The notes: generated by a model not told the origin, from the letters alone. DNA of 53,996 bases from Bacillus alveayuensis (GCA_030812955.1 JAUSTR010000016.1:1-53996), one strand, 5' to 3'. Positions 1-8,059 are shown, counted from the first letter of the stretch. A program made the numbers and translations.

Positions 1-95
1 GACACACCCGTTCCCATACCGAACACGGAAGTTAAGCTCTTCAGCGCCGATGGTAGTTGGGGATTTCCCTTGCGAGAGTAGGACGCTGCCAGGCA
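1..95 (+). rRNA. rrf: 5S rRNA, 3' part (partial)
   Basis: The first 95 bases match the middle and 3' end of a Bacillus 5S rRNA, including CCGTTCCCATACCGAACACG and the run GAGAGTAGGACGCTGCCAGGC. About 20-25 bases of the 5' end lie outside the window. It is the last gene of an rRNA operon on the + strand, and tRNA block 1 follows without a clear terminator, so the tRNAs are probably cotranscribed. Confidence 0.93.
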
Positions 96-120
96 TTAAC
101 ACTTAATTTTTTAAAATGTA

Positions 121-274
121 CCATCTTTCCGCAGTAGCTCAGTGGTAGAGCACGTACGAATACGCTTCGAAGCAACGGCTTCAGCGCACAAGTCGAGCCG
201 CTACTTGCTTGATCTTTCTGAGACTTGGGCGGAATTTAAAAAAGTTATATAACTCAATTTTTCGAAATGCTTTT
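121..274 (+). ncRNA. tRNA-Asn 5' half joined to a structured element (copy A)
   Basis: Bases 121-152 duplicate the upstream flank and first ~25 nt of the tRNA-Asn that begins at 282, a 32-bp direct repeat at a distance of 154 bp. From 153 the sequence is unrelated to a tRNA. It holds a hairpin-rich part (153-185) and a stem in which 186-194 pairs with 222-230 around a 27-nt segment starting GAGC and ending CTGA. Copies B (606-755) and C (53092-53225) have the same architecture with compensating base changes in the stem, which suggests a functional or formerly functional RNA. I do not recognise the family. Confidence 0.6.
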
Positions 275-281
275 CCATCTT

Positions 282-356
282 TCCGCAGTAGCTCAGTGGT
301 AGAGCATTCGGCTGTTAACCGAACGGTCGCAGGTTCGAATCCTGCCTGCGGAGCCA
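282..356 (+). tRNA. tRNA-Asn (GTT)
   Basis: Complete cloverleaf: acceptor TCCGCAG/CTGCGGA, anticodon GTT in a seven-base loop, a standard T arm and an encoded CCA. It is identical to the tRNA-Asn at 52541. Its 5' half and flank are duplicated at 121-152. Confidence 0.97.
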
Positions 357-357
357 T

Positions 358-430
358 GCTTCCATAGCTCAGTTGGTAGAGCACTTCCATGGTAAGGAAG
401 AGGTCACCGGTTCAAGCCCGGTTGGAAGCT
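358..430 (+). tRNA. tRNA-Thr (GGT)
   Basis: Acceptor GCTTCCA/TGGAAGC and anticodon GGT. CCA is not encoded. It lies one base after the tRNA-Asn CCA. Confidence 0.95.
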
Positions 431-447
431 TATAAACTGTGAGAAAT

Positions 448-522
448 GGCCCGTTGGTCAAGTGGTTAAGACACCGCCCTTTCACGGCGGTAACACGGGT
501 TCGAATCCCGTACGGGTCACCA
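448..522 (+). tRNA. tRNA-Glu (TTC)
   Basis: Acceptor GGCCCGT/ACGGGTC with a G-U pair, anticodon TTC, CCA encoded. The body is the same as the tRNA-Glu at 52719. Confidence 0.96.
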
Positions 523-523
523 T

Positions 524-599
524 GGAGGATTAGCTCAGCTGGGAGAGCACTTGCCTTACAAGCAAGGGGTCGGCGGTTCGATCCCGTCATCCTCCACCA
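524..599 (+). tRNA. tRNA-Val (TAC)
   Basis: Acceptor GGAGGAT/ATCCTCC, anticodon TAC, CCA encoded. It follows tRNA-Glu by one base. Confidence 0.96.
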
Positions 600-605
600 T
601 TCAAT

Positions 606-755
606 GCCGGTGTAGCTCAATTGGTAGAGCACGGTGAATAAGCATCGATGAAAAGGCATCAGCGTTCCGATAGAGCCGCTTCTAGAGTAAGCTTACTGAA
701 ATCGGGACGACGAATGAGAATTTCAAAATATATTCCTTTTTTATTCCTTTGTTAG
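606..755 (+). ncRNA. tRNA-Thr 5' half joined to a structured element (copy B)
   Basis: Bases 606-631 repeat the first 26 nt of the tRNA-Thr at 756 with one T/C difference in the D loop. The following ~95 bases are homologous to copies A and C. The stem 664-671 pairs with 701-708 as eight consecutive pairs and encloses a 27-nt segment that starts GAGC and ends CTGA. GATG and CATC at about 647-660 can form a small hairpin, equivalent to GAAGC/GCTTC in copy A. An AT-rich tail leads into the intact tRNA. Confidence 0.6.
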
Positions 756-828
756 GCCGGTGTAGCTCAATTGGCAGAGCAACTGACTTGTAATCAGTAG
801 GTTGGGGGTTCGATTCCTCTCGCCGGCA
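756..828 (+). tRNA. tRNA-Thr (TGT)
   Basis: Acceptor GCCGGTG/CGCCGGC, anticodon TGT, discriminator A, CCA not encoded. It is preceded by copy B, which carries its duplicated 5' half. Confidence 0.96.
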
Positions 829-842
829 CTGGTGAATCATAT

Positions 843-927
843 GGAGGGGTAGCGAAGTGGCTAAACGCGGCGGACTGTAAATCCGCTCCCTCAGGGTTCG
901 GCGGTTCGAATCCGTCCCCCTCCACCA
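843..927 (+). tRNA. tRNA-Tyr (GTA)
   Basis: Class II tRNA with a long variable arm. Acceptor GGAGGGG/CCCCTCC, anticodon GTA, CCA encoded. Confidence 0.96.
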
Positions 928-1029
928 TTAATCTTATTTAAAAATGTTCATTTATCCAAACATGTAAATCATCCTGTGATATTGATTCTTATTGCTTATT
1001 TAAGGATGTTTTATTGAGATGTTTTTCAT

Positions 1030-1104
1030 TGGGCTATAGCCAAGCGGTAAGGCAACGGACTTTGACTCCGTGATGCGCTGGTTCGAATCCAGCTAGCCCA
1101 GCCA
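1030..1104 (+). tRNA. tRNA-Gln (TTG)
   Basis: Acceptor TGGGCTA/TAGCCCA, anticodon TTG, CCA encoded. The gene and about 25 bases of upstream flank are repeated almost exactly at 52985-53085 in tRNA block 2. Confidence 0.96.
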
Positions 1105-1113
1105 AAAAAGTAT

Positions 1114-1186
1114 GAGCCATTAGCTCAGTCGGTAGAGCATCTGACTTTTAATCAGAGGGTCGGAGGTTCGAATCCTCCATGGCTCA
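1114..1186 (+). tRNA. tRNA-Lys (TTT)
   Basis: Acceptor GAGCCAT/ATGGCTC, anticodon TTT, CCA not encoded. The Gln-Lys spacing here is uninterrupted, whereas in block 2 the same pair is separated by copy C. Confidence 0.96.
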
Positions 1187-1192
1187 CTTGTT

Positions 1193-1267
1193 GCGGAAGT
1201 AGTTCAGTGGTAGAACACCACCTTGCCAAGGTGGGGGTCGCGGGTTCGAATCCCGTCTTCCGCTCCA
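1193..1267 (+). tRNA. tRNA-Gly (GCC)
   Basis: Acceptor GCGGAAG/CTTCCGC, anticodon GCC, CCA encoded. Confidence 0.96.
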
Positions 1268-1298
1268 TAATACCATAAAGAAATTGTTTTTTTTATTT

Positions 1299-1371
1299 GG
1301 GGCCTTAGCTCAGCTGGGAGAGCGCCTGCTTTGCACGCAGGAGGTCAGCGGTTCGATCCCGCTAGGCTCCA
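1299..1371 (+). tRNA. tRNA-Ala (TGC)
   Basis: Acceptor GGGGCCT/AGGCTCC, anticodon TGC, CCA not encoded. Last tRNA of block 1, just before a strong terminator. Confidence 0.96.
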
Positions 1372-1378
1372 TACGGTA

Positions 1379-1408
1379 ATCCTTCATCTTTTTAGATGAA
1401 GGATTTTT
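1379..1408 (+). terminator. Terminator of rRNA/tRNA block 1
   Basis: Inverted repeat AATCCTTCATCT / AGATGAAGGATT with a short T loop and a T tail, right after tRNA-Ala. Confidence 0.92.
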
Positions 1409-1725
1409 TAATATTTTAAAACAGACTCTATCACAATTGTTGAGGTCTATACACACATTTTAGAGTAAAAAACACGTAAACCTTCCCATTCCTTTATCCT
1501 TGAATGGACCAGAAACAAGGGAAAAGAATGCAGTTGCATGCGCTTTAAATATTTCCATGAAGATTCTTGGTTCAAAATACTGACAATAATATAGAAAGCA
1601 TAATTAAAATATTACTGTTGGTCTAAAGTGTCTTTCTAATATTAAGTAAGGCTCTCACCGTATATTTATACATTTTTTTGTCGAGTTGAGTCATGATTTC
1701 CTTTCTTTGTAAAATAATGATAATG
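1409..1725. other. Intergenic, AT-rich, no intact gene
   Basis: No intact gene or RNA is evident. Bases ~1500-1584 have an open + strand stretch that reads like a worn coding remnant (it includes the peptide NAVACALNISMKILGSKY and then a stop), but I cannot assign it. No convincing sigma-54 or RocR site was seen before rocF. Confidence 0.4.
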
Positions 1726-1743
1726 AGGAAGGAGCGTGAGCGT

Positions 1744-2652
1744 ATGAAGTTTAAGAAAATTTCCATTATTGGTGTACCGATGGATTTAGGGCAGACAAGA
1801 CGCGGGGTTGATATGGGGCCAAGTGCAATTCGTTATGCTGGGATTGTTGAAAGGCTTGAGCGCTTAAGCTATGAAATTGAAGACTTAGGAGATATTGAAA
1901 TTGATAGAGCAGAGCGAAGTGATGAAGAAAATATCGGAAATTTGAGAAATTTGAAAGCGGTAGCAGAAGCGAATGAGAGATTAGCGGCAAAAGTTGATCA
2001 AGTCATACAAAGTGGTACTTTCCCTCTTGTATTAGGGGGAGATCATAGTATTGCAATTGGCAGCTTAGCAGGTATTGGAAAACATTATTTAAACTTAGGG
2101 GTTATTTGGTATGATGCCCATGGTGATTTAAATACTGCAGAAACATCTCCTTCTGGAAATATTCATGGTATGCCTTTGGCAGTTAGTCTTGGAATTGGCG
2201 ATCCAAGGTTAACGAATATTGCTAACTATACTCCTAAAGTAAAACCAGAAAATATTGTTATGATCGGAGCGCGCTCTTTAGACGAAGGAGAGCGAAAATT
2301 AATTAAAGAAAAAGGAATTCAAGTATTTACAATGCATGAAATCGATCGGTTGGGGATGGCAAAAGTAATGGAGAATGCGATATCTTATTTACAAAAACGT
2401 GGTACAGATGGAGTTCATTTATCGTTGGACTTAGATGGACTTGATCCTCACGATGCTCCTGGTGTCGGTACTCCGGTTATTGGTGGAATTAGTTATCGTG
2501 AGAGTCATTTAGCAATGGAAATGTTATCAGAGGCAGGAATGATTACTTCATGTGAATTTGTTGAAGTGAATCCTATATTAGATGAGAAAAATAAAACCGC
2601 TAATGTCGCTGTTGCTTTAATGGGGTCTTTATTCGGAGAAAAACTACTATGA
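1744..2652 (+). CDS. rocF: Arginase
   Basis: Hydrolyses arginine to ornithine and urea in the cytoplasm; binuclear manganese ureohydrolase of 302 residues, the usual length. Metal ligands are visible: His101 in GGDHS, Asp124/His126/Asp128 in DAHGD and Asp229/Asp231 in SLDLDGLDP. His141 is in the active-site GNIHG. I chose the ATG at 1744 (MKFKKISIIGVPMDLG) because AGGAAGGAG lies nine bases upstream; a longer frame from 1693 has no ribosome site and adds a non-conserved leader. The gene stands alone, with its own terminator, upstream of sigW. The product call is very secure. Confidence 0.96.
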   Translation: MKFKKISIIGVPMDLGQTRRGVDMGPSAIRYAGIVERLERLSYEIEDLGDIEIDRAERSDEENIGNLRNLKAVAEANERLAAKVDQVIQSGTFPLVLGGDHSIAIGSLAGIGKHYLNLGVIWYDAHGDLNTAETSPSGNIHGMPLAVSLGIGDPRLTNIANYTPKVKPENIVMIGARSLDEGERKLIKEKGIQVFTMHEIDRLGMAKVMENAISYLQKRGTDGVHLSLDLDGLDPHDAPGVGTPVIGGISYRESHLAMEMLSEAGMITSCEFVEVNPILDEKNKTANVAVALMGSLFGEKLL

Positions 2653-2663
2653 GATACATTAGT

Positions 2664-2696
2664 CAAAAGGTTGTCTCGATGGGGCAACCTTTTTGA
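2664..2696 (+). terminator. rocF terminator
   Basis: Inverted repeat AAAAGGTTG / CAACCTTTT followed by T residues, 12 bases after the rocF stop. Confidence 0.88.
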
Positions 2697-2788
2697 TATA
2701 CTCATACGATCATGCCGGCTATAATTTTTCCTTAAAATGATCACCAAAATCCCCTAATTTTTGTTAAAATGAATTTATGTGTCAAAAA

Positions 2789-2815
2789 TGAAACTTTTAC
2801 TGAAACCCGTGCGTA
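2789..2815 (+). promoter_or_regulatory. Sigma-W type promoter of sigW
   Basis: TGAAAC at 2789 and CGTA at 2812 with a 17-bp spacer fit the ECF sigma-W consensus (TGAAAC-N16/17-CGTA). It lies 34 bases before the sigW start, which implies autoregulation as known for B. subtilis sigW. Confidence 0.85.
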
Positions 2816-2848
2816 TAATAGATACCCGCAAATGCGGAGGTTGAAAAA

Positions 2849-3412
2849 ATGGAAGCATTAGTAAGAAAAAGGATAAAACAAATTAAAAAAGGTGATCAAG
2901 ACGCATTTGCTGACATTGTTGATCTTTATAAAGATAAGATTTATCAATTATGTTATCGAATGTTAGGAAATGCGCATGAAGCAGAGGATATTGCTCAAGA
3001 AGCATTTATTCGTGCTTTTATCAACATTCACTCTTTTGATACGAAAAAGAAGTTTTCTACGTGGCTTTACCGAATTGCTACAAACTTATCCATTGATCGG
3101 ATCAGAAAAAAGAAGCCTGACTTTTATTTAGACGCCGAGTTATCTGGAACAGAAAGATTAACAATGTATTCACAAATTGCCTCAAATGATTTATTACCAG
3201 AAGAAGAACTTGAATCAATGGAGATTCAAGATACTATTCAAAAAGAAATTTTAAAACTTCCTGAAAAATACAGATCGGTCATCGTATTAAAATATATTGA
3301 AGAATTATCGTTACAAGAAATATCAGAAATATTAAATGTTCCAATCGGTACAGTAAAGACAAGAATCCATCGTGGGCGGGAAGCGTTAAGAAAGCAACTG
3401 CGACATTTATAA
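2849..3412 (+). CDS. sigW: ECF RNA polymerase sigma factor SigW
   Basis: ECF sigma factor of 187 residues that directs the envelope-stress and antimicrobial-peptide regulon. Region 2 is at roughly residues 20-90 (YRMLGNAHEAEDIAQEAF, then the DNA-melting part with FSTWLYRIATN). Region 4 is at 125-180 with a helix-turn-helix (LSLQEISEILNVPIGTVKTR). The ATG at 2849 has GCGGAGG ten bases upstream. rsiW follows within 20 bases, so the sigma factor and its anti-sigma form one operon. The orthologue assignment rests on sequence, the rsiW partner and the sigma-W promoter. Confidence 0.96.
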   Translation: MEALVRKRIKQIKKGDQDAFADIVDLYKDKIYQLCYRMLGNAHEAEDIAQEAFIRAFINIHSFDTKKKFSTWLYRIATNLSIDRIRKKKPDFYLDAELSGTERLTMYSQIASNDLLPEEELESMEIQDTIQKEILKLPEKYRSVIVLKYIEELSLQEISEILNVPIGTVKTRIHRGREALRKQLRHL

Positions 3413-3429
3413 GGATTGGGGTGAGAAAT

Positions 3430-4041
3430 TTGAATTGTCCTCATATTGCTGAAAAAATTCATCAGTACATGGATGGCGAACTAAATGCAAAAGAAGAACA
3501 AAGCTTGAAAAAGCATTTGCATCAATGCAATGATTGTATGAAGCACTACCAAGAGCTAGAAAAAGCAATAGCATTAGTAAAAAGCACCTCTCATATTAAA
3601 GCACCAGATCACTTTACAGCAAATGTGATGAAAAGCTTGCCGAAGGAAAAACGGACGGTTAGCTTCAACCGTTGGATCAGAAGCCATCCATTTTTCATTG
3701 CTGCTTCGTTATTTATCTTGTTAATGTCAGGCAGTTTATTTAATTCTTATCAAGCAGACAACAAATTTAGTGTGACGAAATATGATGAATTAATAGTTGA
3801 AAATCATACAGTAATTGTCCCAGAAGGTGAAACGATTAAAGGGGATATTGTCGTTCGAAATGGAGATATAAAAGTAGAAGGAAAAGTAGAAGGCAACGTT
3901 ACCGTTATTAACGGAAATCAATATTTAGCCTCTGCTGGGCAAGTAACAGGTGAAATAGAAGAAATCAACCAATTGTTTGAATGGTTATGGTATAAAATTA
4001 AATCGTTGCCAAAAGAGATCGTTAACGTGTTTAGTGAGTAG
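3430..4041 (+). CDS. rsiW: Anti-sigma-W factor RsiW
   Basis: Membrane-anchored anti-sigma factor of 203 residues that holds SigW inactive until regulated proteolysis. The N-terminal ZAS zinc motif is His29-x3-Cys33-x2-Cys36. One membrane segment is at about residues 87-105, and the rest is extracytoplasmic with the conserved stretch VPEGETIKGDIVVRNGD. I take the TTG at 3430 as start because GGGGTGAG precedes it at good distance and the N terminus then reads MNCPH, as in the B. subtilis protein (MSCPE). The in-frame GTG at 3421 is the alternative and adds three residues. Confidence 0.93.
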   Translation: MNCPHIAEKIHQYMDGELNAKEEQSLKKHLHQCNDCMKHYQELEKAIALVKSTSHIKAPDHFTANVMKSLPKEKRTVSFNRWIRSHPFFIAASLFILLMSGSLFNSYQADNKFSVTKYDELIVENHTVIVPEGETIKGDIVVRNGDIKVEGKVEGNVTVINGNQYLASAGQVTGEIEEINQLFEWLWYKIKSLPKEIVNVFSE

Positions 4042-4066
4042 AGGTCATCTGTTTAGATGACCTCTT
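4040..4066 (+). terminator. Hairpin after rsiW
   Basis: Perfect ten-base arms AGAGGTCATC / GATGACCTCT overlap the rsiW stop codon. The T tail is weak, so it may terminate only partly. Confidence 0.65.
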
Positions 4067-4145
4067 ACTATCTATGGGCATTTTTATCATTAGTTATGTT
4101 ATAATAAGAGAGTTATGGATGGATTGAATAATGGAGGAAAAAGAA

Positions 4146-4964
4146 ATGGCCTTAGGGGATTTTCCTGTATTACATTACCTCGGCGATATCATTGATATAC
4201 TCCTTGTCTGGTACGTTATTTATAAATTGATCATGGTCATTCGTGGCACAAAAGCGGTTCAGCTTTTAAAAGGGATTACCGTCATTATTGTAGTAAGAAT
4301 CTTAAGTCAATATTTAGGCTTAAATACTCTGCAATGGCTAATGGACCAAGCACTAACATGGGGTTTTTTAGCAATCATTATCATTTTTCAGCCTGAGCTG
4401 CGCAGAGCTCTTGAACAACTTGGTAGAGGGCGAATTTTTTCTAGGAGTACTAACCATGAAGATGATGAGCAACTAAAAATGATTGAAGCGATTGTGAAGG
4501 CAACTGAATATATGGCAAAACGGAGAATAGGTGCGTTGCTATCAATAGAACGAAAAACTGGTATGGGAGATTATATTGAGACGGGAATTGCACTTAATGC
4601 AAGCATATCTTCTGAACTGCTCATCAATATTTTCATTCCAAATACCCCGTTACATGATGGAGCGGTAATTATTCAGAAAAATCAGGTTGCAGCAGCTGCC
4701 TGCTATTTACCATTATCTGAAAGCCCTTTTATTTCAAAAGAACTTGGGACACGTCACCGCGCAGCTGTTGGAATTAGTGAAGTGACGGATAGCATAACAT
4801 TGGTTGTTTCTGAAGAAACTGGAAGTATATCGATTGCGAAAAATGGCGAGTTGCACCGCGATTTATCATTAGAACAATTAAATGATATGCTGGAATCTGA
4901 GTTTAGTCATACAAAAACAGCTTCCTCAAGCCGTTGGCAGTGGAGGGGAAAAAAGAATGGATAA
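4146..4964 (+). CDS. cdaA: Diadenylate cyclase CdaA
   Basis: Makes c-di-AMP from two ATP at the membrane. 272 residues: three hydrophobic segments within about residues 1-80, then the DAC domain with the signature D171GA and R203HR. The ATG at 4146 gives MALGDFPVLHYLG, matching the family N terminus, and GGAGG lies nine bases upstream; the upstream ATG at 4131 overlaps that ribosome site. First gene of cdaA-cdaR-glmM. The regulator CdaR and the enzyme GlmM are both known to modulate CdaA in Firmicutes, so the gene order reflects a functional complex. Confidence 0.97.
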   Translation: MALGDFPVLHYLGDIIDILLVWYVIYKLIMVIRGTKAVQLLKGITVIIVVRILSQYLGLNTLQWLMDQALTWGFLAIIIIFQPELRRALEQLGRGRIFSRSTNHEDDEQLKMIEAIVKATEYMAKRRIGALLSIERKTGMGDYIETGIALNASISSELLINIFIPNTPLHDGAVIIQKNQVAAAACYLPLSESPFISKELGTRHRAAVGISEVTDSITLVVSEETGSISIAKNGELHRDLSLEQLNDMLESEFSHTKTASSSRWQWRGKKNG

Positions 4965-6249
4965 ATTAATGAATAATCATTGGTTTATACGAATAATGGC
5001 CTTATTGTTTGCTTTATTGTTATATGCATCTGTAAACATAGAATCACCTACCTCTAATAACAAACCAGGTAGCTCATTCTTTCCAGCTGCAACGGCTACG
5101 GATTCTGCAACACTCACAGAGATTCCAGTGAAAGTGTATTACGATGAAAATAAATTTGTTGTTAGAGGAATCCCGCAAACGGTTACGGTAACATTAGAAG
5201 GTCCAACAAGTATTTTAACGAAAACAAAACAGGTAAAGGATTTCGAGATATACATCGATTTGCGCAATTATCCTGTTGGAACGCACCGTGTGCAATTAAA
5301 GCAAAAAAATATATCCGATCAATTGGAGGTTAATATTTATCCTTCTGTAGTGACCGTAAGTATTCACGAAAAGGTTACAGAAGATTTTCCGGTTGAGGTT
5401 GACTTTATTAACAAAAATAAAATGAAAGAAGGATATAGCATTGAGGAAGCAATCGTTCAACCAAATACAGTAAAAATTACTGGTGCACGGGAAGATATTG
5501 ATAGTATTGCACTAGTCAAAGCTCGTGTAAACTTAGAAAACGTAAGCGAAACCCTTAAGCAAGAATCGAATGTCGCGGTATATGATAAAAACGGAAATAT
5601 TTTACCTGTTGAAATCGAGCCTTCTGTAGTAACGATTACAGTTCCAGTCATTAGTCCAAGTAAGTCCATACCGATTCAGGTGAAAAAAGAAGGGAAACTT
5701 CCAGAAGGCTTGAGCATTTCAAACATTTCTGTTGTTCCGAATGAAGTCACTGTTTATGGATCGGAAGAGGTTTTAAATCAATTGGACGTTATTGATGGTG
5801 TTTCCGTTGATTTAAGCAAAATAAAAGGTGATACAACATTAGAAGTTGAAATACCGAAACAAGAAGGTATTACGAAAATTAGTCCTGAAAAAGTCCAAAT
5901 AAAAATAGAGGTTGATAATCAAGAAGAAGTTTCTTTCAAAGATCTCCCGATAAAAGCAGTCGGTTTAAATGACAATCAAACGATAACGTTTATTGATCCT
6001 GAAACAGCAAAGCTTGATGTACAAGTTAAGGGAACAGAAAATGCATTGAAAAATCTAAAGGAATCTGATTTCGAGCTATTTGTGAACGTAGCGGACGTAG
6101 GAACAGGAAAACATCAAGTAAAAGTTCAAGTAAACGGTCCGCAAAATATTACATGGACACTCTCGAAGGAAGAAGTTACGGTCCAAATCTCACCAAATGA
6201 TATCGTTGAAGAAGAAATAGATCAAGATCAAACTTTGCAGTCATCTTGA
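4957..6249 (+). CDS. cdaR: CdaA regulatory protein CdaR (YbbR repeats)
   Basis: 430 residues. One N-terminal membrane anchor (about residues 10-27, IRIMALLFALLLYASVNI) is followed by YbbR-type extracytoplasmic repeats, seen as recurring segments such as FPVEVDFINK, IPIQVKKEGK and LPIKAVGLND. It binds and tunes CdaA. The ATG at 4957 overlaps the cdaA stop by eight bases with TGGAGGGG upstream, so translation is coupled. The C-terminal tail is much shorter than the long Asn/Asp-rich tail of the B. subtilis protein. Confidence 0.95.
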   Translation: MDKLMNNHWFIRIMALLFALLLYASVNIESPTSNNKPGSSFFPAATATDSATLTEIPVKVYYDENKFVVRGIPQTVTVTLEGPTSILTKTKQVKDFEIYIDLRNYPVGTHRVQLKQKNISDQLEVNIYPSVVTVSIHEKVTEDFPVEVDFINKNKMKEGYSIEEAIVQPNTVKITGAREDIDSIALVKARVNLENVSETLKQESNVAVYDKNGNILPVEIEPSVVTITVPVISPSKSIPIQVKKEGKLPEGLSISNISVVPNEVTVYGSEEVLNQLDVIDGVSVDLSKIKGDTTLEVEIPKQEGITKISPEKVQIKIEVDNQEEVSFKDLPIKAVGLNDNQTITFIDPETAKLDVQVKGTENALKNLKESDFELFVNVADVGTGKHQVKVQVNGPQNITWTLSKEEVTVQISPNDIVEEEIDQDQTLQSS

Positions 6250-6274
6250 AGATTTTGTAAAGGAGCGATGATCC

Positions 6275-7621
6275 ATGGGAAAATACTTTGGCACTGATGG
6301 TGTAAGAGGAGTTGCAAATAGTGAGCTTACACCAGAGTTGGCTTTTAAGCTTGGACGTTGTGGAGGCTATGTGTTAACAAAGGATCAGGAACGTCCAAAA
6401 GTTTTGATAGGCCGTGATACACGTATTTCTGGACATATGTTAGAAGGGGCGCTAGTAGCGGGATTATTATCTATTGGAGCAGAAGTTATGAGACTAGGTG
6501 TGATTTCTACACCAGGGGTAGCTTATTTAACGAGAGCACTTGGCGCTGAAGCAGGTGTCATGATTTCCGCTTCGCACAATCCCGTTCAAGACAACGGAAT
6601 TAAGTTTTTTGGCCCAGATGGTTTTAAACTATCTGATGAACAAGAAGCAGAAATAGAGGCTTTAATGGGCTTAGAGGAGGATACATTACCTCGTCCTGTA
6701 GGAGCTCATCTAGGTCAAGTGAGTGACTATTTCGAAGGTGGCCAAAAATACTTGCAATTCTTAAAACAAACAGTAGATGAAGAATTTACTGGTTTACATA
6801 TCGCGTTAGATTGTGCACATGGTGCTACATCTTCCCTAGCAACTCATTTATTTGCGGATTTAGATGCTGATGTTTCAACGATTGGAACATCTCCAAACGG
6901 TTTAAATATAAATGATGGAGTTGGCTCGACACACCCAGAAACACTTGCAGCATTTGTTAAAGAAAAGGAAGCAGATGTTGGTTTAGCGTTTGATGGTGAC
7001 GGTGACCGTCTAATTGCAATAGATGAAAATGGTGAAATTGTTGATGGCGACCAAATTATGTACATTTGTGCAAAATATTTAAAAAGTCAAGGGTTATTGA
7101 AGAATGATACCGTTGTATCTACTGTGATGAGTAACTTAGGCTTCTATAAAGCGCTCGAAGCTCAAGGAATAAAGAGTGTTCAAACAGCAGTAGGCGACCG
7201 TTATGTTGTTGAAGAAATGAAAAAAAATGATTATATATTAGGAGGCGAACAGTCTGGCCATATCATTTTCCTTGATCACAATACAACAGGTGACGGATTA
7301 TTAACGGCCATTCAGCTCGTGAACATTATGAAAATAACAGGCAAAAAGTTATCGGAACTTGCAAATGAAATGAAAAAATACCCACAAGTTTTAGTAAATG
7401 TGAAAGTTGCGGATAAACATAAAGTCATGGAAAATGACCGTGTAAAAGCGGTAATTGAGGAAGTAGAAAAAGAAATGAATGGGAACGGCCGTATCCTTGT
7501 TCGCCCATCAGGGACAGAACCATTAGTGCGTGTGATGGCAGAAGCACCGACTGAAGAAGCATGCCGTCATTACGTGGAGAAAATTGCTCAAGTGATCCGA
7601 GATGAAATGGGACAAGATTAA
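6275..7621 (+). CDS. glmM: Phosphoglucosamine mutase
   Basis: Converts glucosamine-6-phosphate to glucosamine-1-phosphate for UDP-GlcNAc and the cell wall. 448 residues, full length. The phosphoserine loop is ISASHNP with catalytic Ser100; the magnesium loop is D240GDGDR; the sugar-binding GGEQSGH and phosphate-binding RPSGTEP motifs are present. AAAGGAGCGATG precedes the ATG. Last gene of the cdaA operon, ended by a clear terminator. Its neighbour glmS supplies its substrate. Confidence 0.97.
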   Translation: MGKYFGTDGVRGVANSELTPELAFKLGRCGGYVLTKDQERPKVLIGRDTRISGHMLEGALVAGLLSIGAEVMRLGVISTPGVAYLTRALGAEAGVMISASHNPVQDNGIKFFGPDGFKLSDEQEAEIEALMGLEEDTLPRPVGAHLGQVSDYFEGGQKYLQFLKQTVDEEFTGLHIALDCAHGATSSLATHLFADLDADVSTIGTSPNGLNINDGVGSTHPETLAAFVKEKEADVGLAFDGDGDRLIAIDENGEIVDGDQIMYICAKYLKSQGLLKNDTVVSTVMSNLGFYKALEAQGIKSVQTAVGDRYVVEEMKKNDYILGGEQSGHIIFLDHNTTGDGLLTAIQLVNIMKITGKKLSELANEMKKYPQVLVNVKVADKHKVMENDRVKAVIEEVEKEMNGNGRILVRPSGTEPLVRVMAEAPTEEACRHYVEKIAQVIRDEMGQD

Positions 7622-7648
7622 AAAACGAGGGCTCGTTCCTCGTTTTTT
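7622..7648 (+). terminator. glmM terminator
   Basis: AAAAACGAGG / CCTCGTTTTT with a seven-base loop and a T tail, immediately after the stop codon. Confidence 0.93.
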
Positions 7649-7793
7649 ATTATGACGGTAAGTCGTATCTTGTTTACAAAACATAGAATGAATTTTTAAT
7701 GGCTGAAGTTTAAGAGAGATAAAATTGCCTTGTTTGAAGGTAACATTGAAATATTTGTATACATATATTAATAATGGATGAATAAAAAAATAA

Positions 7794-7823
7794 TTGACGT
7801 TTTCTTTGTTTATATTGTAAAAT
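7794..7823 (+). promoter_or_regulatory. Putative sigma-A promoter of glmS
   Basis: TTGACG at 7794 and TAAAAT at 7818, spacer 18 bp, about 57 bases before the ribozyme cleavage site. The -10 element is not perfect and neighbouring alternatives exist. Confidence 0.5.
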
Positions 7824-7869
7824 CTTCATTGTTTAGTAAAGAAAAGGAAGGGAGGATCGTGGAATCCAT

Positions 7870-8036
7870 TTCATATAAAGCGCCTGAACTAAGCATGGAC
7901 GGGATTTGCTTAGTTGACGAGGTGGAGGTTATCGAACGTTCGGCGGATGCCTCCCGGTTGTTGGTTACAACCGTTAAGTCTAGTCCTTAAAACAAAGAGG
8001 CGACTCTTTGGACAAAGGGATAGACGTAGCCAGAAA
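7870..8036 (+). ncRNA. glmS ribozyme (glucosamine-6-phosphate riboswitch)
   Basis: Contains the conserved core: GCGCCTGAAC right after the expected cleavage site (between A7879 and G7880), GACGAGGTGGAGGTTATCGA, TTCGGCGGATGCCTCCCGG, paired GGTTG/CAACC arms, and the 3' helices AACAAAGAGG/CTCTTTG ending near CGTAGCC. The ribozyme self-cleaves with glucosamine-6-phosphate as cofactor, which lowers glmS mRNA. An apparent short open frame here (7778-7990) is the ribozyme, not a gene. Confidence 0.96.
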
Positions 8037-8059
8037 TAAAATATAGATAACATGAGTGA

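Noticed and set aside
121-152. Half-tRNA-Asn (and halves at 606 and 53092) as functional tRNA genes
   Set aside because: Anticodon arm, T arm and 3' acceptor strand are absent, so no cloverleaf can form.
153-274. Group I intron, or the Bacillaceae-1 RNA motif, for the half-tRNA elements
   Set aside because: The break is after the D arm, not in the anticodon loop, the element is too short, and the front half is duplicated. The RUCCU terminal loops described for Bacillaceae-1 are not seen.
181-659. Minus-strand open frames across the tRNA block (also 52386-53830)
   Set aside because: They are antisense of tRNA genes and have no codon signature or ribosome site. Apparent similarity to known 'proteins' is a database artefact of tRNA translation.
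7778-7990. 70-codon frame upstream of glmS
   Set aside because: It coincides with the glmS ribozyme and promoter and has no ribosome site.
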